From contig NW_014577943.1 of the NCBI RefSeq assembly GCF_000485595.1, positions 106,849 to 130,540 on the forward strand: 23,692 bases of DNA, read 5' to 3'. Below, piece after piece: positions 17,159-23,692 of this stretch. The position numbers and the translations under genes were made by a program. The DNA is from Priapulus caudatus. Lineage: Eukaryota > Priapulida > Priapulimorpha > Priapulimorphida > Priapulidae. The notes under the pieces are model-generated. The model was not told where the DNA came from. It searched no databases and worked only from the letters and a program-made list of their open reading frames with translations. Each line of letters begins with the position of its first letter. Positions within the stretch are counted from its first letter, which is position 1.

Positions 17159-18113
17159 ATGGCAACCGATAAGTCTAATGCCGATATTGCTGCGCTAGCA
17201 GCTGAGTTAGAAGAACTCAGAGTTCTTGTTAAAGATCAAAGTGAGACAATTAAAGCAAGTAGACTAGAAAATAATGCAGCTAACCAGAAAGTGGTGGTAT
17301 TGCCAAGCAGCAAGATGGAAAAGTTTACTGGGAAATATGGCGAGCCAGGTATTCACGAATGGGTGTCTGACATGAAGAGTTACATTGAGTCTCGCAATGT
17401 CGTGGGTGATTCAGTTGCTGTTTGTGTACTGGAGCATCTGAGTAGCAAGGCAAGGCAAGAGTCTGGGCCGAGGTGACACAGTAAGCAAAAACCCTGCAGA
17501 GATCTACAAAGTTCTCCTCAGAGTGTTTGGAGATGGTGATGATCTACCGTCCTTACAACAGAAATTCTACTCGTATGTACAAGGTGACACTGATCTTGTG
17601 TCTTGTTCATTGAAGCTAGTAGAATTGTATGACAGGATCGTAGAACTGGATGAATCTTTCAAACCAGGGAGAGAGTCAGCTCTAAAGGGGAGGTTTGCAG
17701 AAGCCGTGAATGATGTTGGAATGAAGCGAGAGATCAGGAGACTAAGTACGGAGATGTCCGCTTTGAGTTTCTTTGAAGTCCGAGATCGAGCCATGCAGTG
17801 GTTTGGTTCAGTGCCGAAATCAACGGTGAAGCCCGCAAAGATGGCTGTCTCTCAAGAAATTCCTGCTGAAGTAAGCCGGGAAGCTGTTATAAAACGGCAA
17901 GAAGATGTCATTGCCAAACAGCAAAAACAGATTGAGACACTACTGGCAGCAGCTCAGCAAGCTGTTGAGTCACAGAAGAACTCTGTTCACCGCAAGAAGC
18001 GAGGCAATGATGAAAGGCGCTGCTGGACCTGCGGATCATTAAATCACCTCCGTCCGGACTGTCCAGACCTTGTGAGAGGGAGAAGTGGACCAAACATGCA
18101 TGCTTTAAACTAG
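17159..18113 (+). pseudogene. gag: gag (one frameshift), capsid and nucleocapsid
   Basis: Starts at ATG 17159 (MATDKSNADIAALAAELEEL), with an N-terminal coiled-coil. The first frame breaks near 17460 after SSKARQE. The matching continuation lies one frame over (GRGDTVSKNPAEIYKVLLRV), so one base has been gained or two lost. The second part has a gag-like helical domain, another coiled-coil (KQQKQIETLLAAAQQ) and a basic C-terminus with one zinc knuckle, CWTCGSLNHLRPDC (CX2CX4HX4C, 18021-18062). Gag would form the particle and bind RNA. The stop is TAG 18111-18113, directly after the slippery site used to enter pol. Confidence 0.85.
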
Positions 18114-18145
18114 TGCGACCTGTAGTGGCGTGCCACACTACAGGT
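18104..18145 (+). promoter_or_regulatory. Programmed -1 ribosomal frameshift signal at gag-pol junction
   Basis: The slippery heptamer T_TTA_AAC (18104-18110) is in the gag frame and followed at once by TAG. After 7 bases a perfect 10-bp stem forms: ACCTGTAGTG (18118-18127), 8-base loop, CACTACAGGT (18136-18145). A -1 slip enters the pol frame exactly. Heptamer, spacer and stem are all canonical. Confidence 0.88.
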
Positions 18146-19666
18146 GATGTAGTCGATCCAGACTCAATATTGAACAATGCTGTAGGAACCTGCCCAGAAG
18201 CAGAGGTGAAGTTACAAGGGAAGGATGTGCGTTGTCTGTTGGACACAGGAGCACAAGTCTCAACTATCACTGAATCGTGGTACAGGGAGAACCTGTTAGG
18301 GAAATGCGACTTAGTGGACGTTGATGGACTTCTCCGGATAACAGCTGCAAATGGCAGAGAGCTTCCGTTCATAGGGTATATTGAGCTGGATGTGAATGCA
18401 TTAGGATACACTTTTCCAAACATGGGTTTCCTGGTTGTTAAGGACCCGGACGATGATGCAATACGAGCAAGGAAGAGGGAGATTCCTGGAGTTTTAGGAT
18501 CTAACGTTCTTCGAGACATCAGCAGGAGCATACCATCAGATGTCCCAGTACCTAAGTGGAAAACGATACTGTCTCTGTATGAAGAAACGGGAGTAGTAAA
18601 AACGGGAAGAGTACGTGTTGCAGGAAACCAGCCTGTACTTGTCCCTGCGTGGTCATTAAAAGTCATTGAGGGTTCAACAAGATCCAGAGGAACAGCTCCA
18701 TTTACTGGTGTTGTTGAAGAAATAGGCGTTCAAGTACCAACTTTGCCTAAAGGACTGAAGTTAGGACCGTCAGTAGTGACTGTTGGTAGAAATGGAAGGA
18801 TACCATTCCAAGTGGCAAATTTCACAGACAGAGACATGTATTTGAAGCCTCGAACACCAGTGGGAATACTTAAACCAGCAACTGTCGAGCTTGACACAAG
18901 GTTCCTGTTGACTGCTAATGAAGCCATCGTTGTTGACAAGTCTTCAGATAAGTCAGAAGACCACAGTACCCATTATGACCCGCAGGTGGCCGAAGGACTC
19001 CTCAGTAAGATGGATGTCAGTGACAGCTTATCAACTGAGAGGAGAGCTCAACTGAAGGATTTGCTCTCGAAGCACATAGTCTTCAGCACCGGGGACAATG
19101 ACATAGGATACTGCGATGCTGTGGAACACCGAATAATAACAGATGATGAGGTTCCCATCCGAGTGCCTCACCGACGTGTTCCTCCTCACTTTTGGACGGA
19201 AGTTAGGGAGTACCTCCAGTCAGCATTGGATACAGGGATCATCAGAGAGTCTTCAAGCCCGTATGCTGCTCCTGTGGTGTTAGTCAGGAAGAAAGATGGA
19301 AAGCTTCGTCTTTGCTGTGACTACAGAGCGCTGAATGCCAAGACGAAGAAGGATGCATATCCGCTTCCTCGGATTGAAGAGACGTTTGACGTGTTGAATG
19401 GTGCTGAATACTTTTGCTCCTTAGATTTGGCGCACGGTTTCAACCAGATCCCCGTCAGAGAACAGGACATTGAGAAGACAGCTTTTAGGGTAGGTACGGG
19501 TGGACTGTATGAATATACCCGAATGCCCTTCGGACTCACTGGGGCACCGGGAACATTTATGAGATTGATGGACAAGATATTTGGAGACCAGAATTTCTTG
19601 ACATTGATCGTCTACCTGGATGACGTGCTGTGTTTTGGCAAAACTTACCTGTCATTGCACGTCTGA
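18110..19666 (+). CDS. pol: pol: protease and truncated reverse transcriptase
   Basis: Entered by -1 frameshift rather than its own start. Aspartic protease: DTGA at residues 44-47 of the frame starting at 18113 (CLLDTGAQVSTI). The RT fingers and palm follow: VPPHFWTEVREYL, VRKKDGKLRLCCDYRALN, AYPLPRIEE, FCSLDLAHGFNQIPV, TRMPFGLTGAPGTF. The catalytic YLDD motif is at 19613-19624. The family normally continues with RT thumb, connection and RNase H for roughly 400 residues. Here the frame ends 13 codons later (TGA 19664-19666) and integrase sequence follows, so about 1.1-1.3 kb has been deleted. Active RT is not expected. Confidence 0.9.
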   Translation, partial: LVRPVVACHTTGDVVDPDSILNNAVGTCPEAEVKLQGKDVRCLLDTGAQVSTITESWYRENLLGKCDLVDVDGLLRITAANGRELPFIGYIELDVNALGYTFPNMGFLVVKDPDDDAIRARKREIPGVLGSNVLRDISRSIPSDVPVPKWKTILSLYEETGVVKTGRVRVAGNQPVLVPAWSLKVIEGSTRSRGTAPFTGVVEEIGVQVPTLPKGLKLGPSVVTVGRNGRIPFQVANFTDRDMYLKPRTPVGILKPATVELDTRFLLTANEAIVVDKSSDKSEDHSTHYDPQVAEGLLSKMDVSDSLSTERRAQLKDLLSKHIVFSTGDNDIGYCDAVEHRIITDDEVPIRVPHRRVPPHFWTEVREYLQSALDTGIIRESSSPYAAPVVLVRKKDGKLRLCCDYRALNAKTKKDAYPLPRIEETFDVLNGAEYFCSLDLAHGFNQIPVREQDIEKTAFRVGTGGLYEYTRMPFGLTGAPGTFMRLMDKIFGDQNFLTLIVYLDDVLCFGKTYLSLHV

Positions 19667-21171
19667 GGGAGTTCAGACTGAAGAAGCGATTCCCTGTTGC
19701 CAAAGCCTTGAGGAAAGAGACACCTGAAGTGAAGAAACTGGTATCTTCCTGGAGCCGTTTAACGGAACGTAATGGCGTACTGTATCGGAGTGTCCAGATA
19801 GATGGTGAGCTTTTCAGACAAGTTCTCCTGCCATCTGTCCTCAAGCAAGATGTGCTGTCTTCAGTCCATGACTCCATGGGACATCAGTGCCCGAAGAGGA
19901 TCCTGGGTCTTCTAGCCAAACGTTGTTATTGGCCTTGCATGACACGTGACGTCACGGAATACTGCTCCAAGTGCAGTCGCTGTCTCTTTGGGAAGTATGG
20001 GAAAAACGTCAAGACAACTATCACGTCACTATGTGCACAGAGACCCTTGGACATACTATCCATGGACTTCACTGTTTTAGAGCCTGGTATTGGAAACGTG
20101 GAAAATGTGACTAAGTACACGCAAGCGGTGCCAACCAGAGATCAAACAGCAAAGACTGTTGCAAGCGTGCTGGTAAGAGACTGGTTTATCCGGTTTGGTA
20201 TACCCAGCAGGTTACACAGCGACCAAGGGCGAAACTTTGAAGGGAAGATCATCCAGGAGTTATGTGCCATTTATGGAACTGTTAAGACCAGAACTATGCC
20301 ATATCACCCTGAACAGAACGGCCAGTGTGAGCGATTCAATCGCACCATGCACAACTTACTTAGTACCTTGCCTCCTGAGAAGAAAAGGAAGTGGCCGCAG
20401 CTGTTACCGGAGATGGTATATGCCTACAATGTCACACCGCATGCAACCACGGGGTTCTCACCCTACTATCTGTTCTTTGGGCGAGAACCCAGACTCCCGG
20501 TTGATGATATTCTGAAAACTGACAAAGAGGAGACAACGTTGGAAACTGAATGGGTTGTTGAACATCAGCAAAGGTTGCAGAATGCTTTCAGTCTGGCAAG
20601 TGAACGGTTGGAGCATGAAGCTGTGAAACGTGCTGCCCGTTACAACAAAACAGCCCAGGAGCATCCATTGAAGATAGGTGATCGAGTGTTCCTGAGAAAC
20701 AAAGTGGTTGGAAGACACAAGATCCAAGATCATTGGAAATCAGAACCACACAGGGTCATCGGGAAAATCAGCCATAATGTATACATGGTGGAACCTCTGA
20801 GTGGATCGAAGGAGCACAAGTCCTGCCATCGACAAGACTTGCTAGATGCAAAGGACCTTTTGGAGGACATCAAGCCTGCAAGTAGTCTTGCTGAGACACC
20901 CAAACATACCACTCGTGAGCAGCCACAGGAAGACCTCGAGGAGGAGAATGACTATACAGAATATAGGATCATCATTGACACTCCTGGTTCTGGAACGACC
21001 ATTGATCAAGCGGATTCCCTCAGCCCTCGAAATTCCCAAGGTACGGCTGATAGTTCAGCAGGGGAGGCTGAGAACTCCACTACGGTTGGACTTGATCAAG
21101 AACCCCGAAGAAGTCAACGAACAACGGCAGGGTTGCACCCTAATTCCCAAACAGACTCCCCAAATCTGTGA
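19647..21171 (+). CDS. pol: pol: integrase region
   Basis: The open frame extends from 19630, but true similarity begins after the deletion junction near 19647. The HHCC zinc-binding domain has VHDSMGH and YCSKCSRC. The catalytic core shows D in SMDF, D in HSDQGRNF and E in NGQCERFNR (the DDE triad). The C-terminal module resembles the GPY/F-type region (RVFLRNKVVGRHKIQDHW). An in-frame loss of about 7 codons is likely at 20109/20110: after VENV the usual LV(I/L)TDVF-type stretch is absent and TKYTQA follows. The acidic, Ser/Thr-rich tail ends at TGA 21169-21171. Integrase would insert the cDNA; function is doubtful given the deletions. Confidence 0.88.
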
Positions 21172-21370
21172 TGGCGCCAGAGTGCGCCGCAGAGCAGAAC
21201 ATAGACGCGTACAACGAGTAGACACTATGGTTACAGACCACAACTGTTGTTAGCAGATGTTAACCGGCTTAACAATCCAGCAACATGGTAACTTTGTCAT
21301 GTTGTAATAATGGTAACCGCGTAGCGAACCTATAATCTGTTGTAAACTGCCCTTGAGACAGCTTAGTTTT

Positions 21371-21381
21371 TGGGCAGGGAG
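21371..21381 (+). other. Polypurine tract
   Basis: GGGCAGGGAG directly precedes the 3' LTR (TGTTAATAGG), the position of the plus-strand primer. It is shorter and less pure than many. Confidence 0.7.
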
Positions 21382-21962
21382 TGTTAATAGGCGTGCAGGT
21401 ATTATTGTCGCGACAGCTTCGTTAGAACCGAAGCTGGGTTACAGATGCAACGTGTTGTTCCCATGTTACACCGTGTACCTAGAATTCATGTTTTTTCTTA
21501 AATCTTGTTAAATTACCGACTTAACATTCTAGCTGATTATGTTACTAGTATAATCACCTGCTTATTGTTGATCCGCCTTCCTCTGAAGTAGGTCTTACGC
21601 TTGAAATTGTTGAGCACACTCGTTTTACCACGATGCTCTTGACGCGGGCATGTAAGCGTCGTGTACGACCACCATATTTGCAGATCACCCGAAGGCCATG
21701 TTTACTTCAAATTGTTGAAAAGATGTTCACAACACTTGTAAACTGTACTTTTGTATCGTCGCTGAGACCGCTACTTACTGTATGTATACCCGCTAGGTGA
21801 TAGCCGTGCGTACGCGTAGCAGTATACGTACGCATTGCATGGGAGTATTACCGGAGTAACAACGCTCCATGGGATCGCGAATAAAGGGCATATATCTCGG
21901 ACTCTGCAAGCTGGTGTGTTGGTTGTTGTCCGTCTATTAGCGCCGTTCCTAACCCCTTAACA
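21382..21962 (+). repeat. 3' LTR (581 bp)
   Basis: Starts TGTTAATAGGCG and ends CCCCTTAACA, followed by ATTA. It contains AATAAA (about 21880). Compared with the 5' LTR it has many one-base gaps, such as GCTTCGTTAG versus GCTTCCGTAG and CCATGTT versus CCATGGTT, suggestive of error-prone reads. Confidence 0.88.
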
Positions 21963-22079
21963 ATTAAATAATTAATTTAATGTAATTCTAGTTTGGTTTA
22001 ATGTCATTTAGGTTTAGGGCTTAGGGTTAGGATTATCAATTCATTAATGACTTATCAAAGTTGGGAAACACCCTAATGG
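21963..22079. mobile_element. Right half of the split inverted-repeat element, with telomere-like core
   Basis: Begins with the ATTA duplication and ends with the arm paired to 16529-16563. The internal part contains TTTAGGGCTTAGGGTTAGG (22014-22032), a telomere-type motif, as in the foldback elements at 603 and 4080. Confidence 0.72.
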
Positions 22080-22317
22080 AAGCGTTATAGCGCAAACTTG
22101 TTGAGGCCATTTTTAGCTGTCTCATTCCGGCACTGCAGGGTAGTGAAGCATGTTACAGCTTGCCTATTATCAATCTCTGCGGTTCCGTGCCAATCAACAT
22201 TGCCACGTAATTTTTTGCTAAGAGTATAAGTGCGTATTTGACGTCCTGTTTGGCAGTAATCGTTTGTTTGTGATGGATGTAAGCAGACGATACGGACTTA
22301 CATTGTTAATTACAAAA
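22080..22317. other. Unassigned sequence
   Basis: No exon, repeat or transposon end recognised. This is where the next TPR-gene intron sequence should resume. I looked for an exon continuing the second TPR and found none. Confidence 0.3.
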
Positions 22318-22676
22318 GAAGCGACTTAACGTGGTCCTGTGTATGTTTTTACAGTGGTATCTACAGACGATGGTATGACTTACGACGTTGTCTGGTGTAG
22401 TTTGTTGCGGGTGGAATTAAGAGATATTGACTTACATGTGGTCTGTGTTTGTTTGTACATGTGTATTACAGAGGTGTTACTTACAACGTGGTCTGTTATG
22501 TTTTTAACAGTGTTATTACAGAAGATTAGTGACTTACACGTGGTCTGCTATGTTTGTGGGAGGTGTTATACAGAGTATTGACTACATGTGGTCTGTGTAT
22601 GTTTGTACATGTGTATACAGAGGTACGGTTACTTACCGTGGTCTCTGGTATGTTTTTACGCGTGTATTACAGAGAA
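22318..22676. repeat. Tandem repeat, 50-56 bp unit, about seven copies
   Basis: Each unit follows GACTTACA-GTGGTCTGTGT, then ATGTTTGTACATGTG and TATTACAGAGG. Copies start near 22323, 22376, 22430, 22480, 22530, 22579 and 22630. Differences are mostly single-base insertions and losses. The repeat ends at a single N (22677). Confidence 0.8.
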
Positions 22677-22682
22677 NTCCCA

Positions 22683-22772
22683 TTGATCACAATAAAAGGG
22701 CATATATCTCGAATCCGAAGCTGGGTGTTGGTGTTGTTCCGTCTATAGCGCCGTTCCGCAACCCGCTTAACA
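22683..22772 (+). repeat. Extra LTR 3' end of the same gypsy family
   Basis: AATAAAAGGGCATATATCTCG matches the distal part of the 3' LTR, and 22729-22772 (44 bases) is identical to the end of the 5' LTR (16867-16910). It begins 6 bases after the lone N and is followed by CTTTG, not ATTA. Either a truncated second copy or an assembly duplication. Confidence 0.75.
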
Positions 22773-22831
22773 CTTTGATGTCGAGTCAGGCTGGTGGCTC
22801 AGAATATCTCCAACAGTTGTGCATATTACAG

Positions 22832-23590
22832 AAAAACAAGGAGGGCCAATTTGCGCAGTTAAATTATTAGTACATGAGAGTGGGAAGATTCAACTGCGAG
22901 TTCTTGAAACAATTATTGAGGAAAAGGATTGTGGACATGGCACCACCGACAACAACGGCATATTTGAGGACATGCTACAGAAAGTTGTGAGCTACGCACC
23001 ATGTTTAGGAATAGATGAAGCCCAGTATAAATTAGCAACAGTAGATGTACCCTATACAGCATCGTCTGTGCGCAAAGAATTTCCATACGTGCACTACGTT
23101 TCACGAGGCTGTGAAGTGTACCTGAAGCCTACAGCTATAAAGGGAAGAGTCAAACTCAACTGTAGACAATGTCAAAACATGATGGCAGGGTTACGCCGAC
23201 AGAGTACGAAAACGGCCGCTCTGACTCTTTCTTAAAAAAAAAGCGGTTGCTGCCGTCATCTAAATACCCGATCTCATATCTCTCTCCAAAAAGTCGTGCC
23301 AAAAGATCTCAGAAGTCTCATCGGATAACTCGCAGAGTTGAACGAAAGCTGAAACAATATGAAAAAAAAATCTCTCCGTACAGCTCAACGATCAACAAAG
23401 TGACGACATGAGCTGTGCTGTTCAGTTTTTTACGAAAAACAAACAAGGACAGAAAGCTTTTAAACAGTTCATGGCCAATTCAGAACAAGAAGCTGGCAAA
23501 GAAGTAGGCGAGGCGATGAAAGCTGCATGGGCAAAAGATCAAGCTAGAAATAGTAAGCATCTCTGCAAACAAATAACAGAAATCAATTTT
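22832..23590 (+). CDS. Transposase-like/uncharacterised exon in three frames
   Basis: Frame 1 (to about 23232) encodes GGPICAVKLLVHESGKIQLR ... VKLNCRQCQNMMAGLR. Frame 3 continues with YLSPKSRAKRSQKSHR and a coiled-coil (VERKLKQYEKK). Frame 2 continues from the A9 run (LNDQQSDDMSCAVQFFTK ... EAMKAAWAKDQARN). A Cys pair, then a basic segment, a coiled-coil and a D/W-containing helix resembles uncharacterised THAP/P-element-type transposase-like proteins of invertebrates; this is from memory and unverified. Acceptor ATATTACAG at 22831 and donor TTT|GTATAAGT after 23590 would make it one exon. Each frame change equals one missing base, so either read errors or a pseudogene. It is not in phase with exon 8 of the TPR gene. 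Confidence 0.5.
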
Positions 23591-23692
23591 GTATAAGTAC
23601 TACCACAGATCAAGGAGTTTTTTGCTATATTCGTGATGTTTACTATTCTTTCATAGTATTCAAATTAACTTTAGTAACAAGTCGCAATGTTA
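23591..23692. other. Right edge, probable intron
   Basis: Begins with a good donor-like GTATAAGT; AT-rich, nothing else recognised. Confidence 0.35.

Larger units (their letters stand above)
16566..21962 (+). mobile_element. Ty3/gypsy LTR retrotransposon, internally deleted
   Basis: Both LTRs begin TGT(T)AATAGGCGTGC and end CTTAACA. Four-base target duplication ATTA (16562-16565, 21963-21966). Order: 5' LTR, tRNA-Leu primer site, gag with CCHC knuckle, -1 frameshift signal, protease, RT ending just after YLDD, integrase (HHCC, DDE, C-terminal module), polypurine tract, 3' LTR. PR-RT-IN order places it in Ty3/gypsy (Metaviridae). No envelope-like ORF. The loss of RT thumb to RNase H and a gag frameshift make it non-autonomous. 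Confidence 0.92.

Noticed and set aside
21172-21381. An envelope-like ORF after integrase
   Set aside because: Only about 210 bases separate the integrase stop from the 3' LTR, with no signal or membrane segments.
22318-22676. Evenly spaced repeats resembling a CRISPR array
   Set aside because: The units are contiguous tandem copies with no unique spacers, in a eukaryotic context.
22832-23590. The right-end ORF as a further exon of the TPR gene
   Set aside because: Exon 8 leaves at phase 0 and the ORF's acceptor would need phase 1. The protein shows no TPR, and a possible contig join (N at 22677) lies between.

Overview
The window looks like nuclear DNA of a metazoan, probably a marine invertebrate; I cannot name the species. 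The reasons are GT-AG introns, short interstitial CCCTAA telomere-type tracts, several families of short inverted-repeat transposons, Ty3/gypsy elements primed by tRNA-Leu, and abundant micro- and minisatellites. No bacterial-style operons, rRNA, tRNA or CRISPR were seen.

Backbone: a plus-strand gene runs through most of the window as eight small exons (about 1024-1058, 2029-2065, 3706-3839, 12384-12468, 13124-13275, 14670-14826, 15377-15508, 16349-16429). Their intron phases chain without a break into a 271-codon N-terminal segment that ends in two TPR repeats. It resembles the N-terminal part of TTC3-type TPR proteins by recalled pattern only. The last exons are well supported and the first ones tentatively. 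The rest of the gene is outside the window or not recognised.

Introns: almost every intron carries transposon insertions. Intron 1 has a hAT-like element (1348-1837). Intron 2 has a GGCCA-ended MITE (2236-2571) and hairpins. Intron 3 (8.5 kb) has a foldback element with a telomere-like core (4080-4305), minisatellites, a CTG-rich tract, a possible minus-strand exon (8577-8773), a long CT tract running into a 25-N gap, and a decayed minus-strand Ty3/gypsy fragment (about 10353-11847) with its LTR. Intron 4 is mostly one 536-bp MITE (12556-13091). Intron 7 holds a 512-bp hAT MITE with a perfect 8-bp target duplication (15603-16114). Another foldback element with a telomere-like core (603-872) lies upstream of exon 1.

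Downstream of exon 8, a 5.4-kb Ty3/gypsy retrotransposon (16566-21962) is inserted inside an older inverted-repeat element, splitting it in two. It keeps LTRs, a tRNA-Leu primer site, gag, a textbook -1 frameshift signal, protease, partial RT, integrase and a polypurine tract. It has lost the segment from RT thumb through RNase H, and gag carries a frameshift. It is therefore defective.

The right end (22318-23692) has an approximately 50-bp tandem repeat, a single N, a third LTR end, and an unrelated ORF with two apparent one-base frameshifts that resembles transposase-like genes. Several blocks (4.5-4.8, 9.8-10.3, 21.4-22.7 kb) show indel noise near Ns, as expected of long-read gap patches, so fine details there are less reliable.
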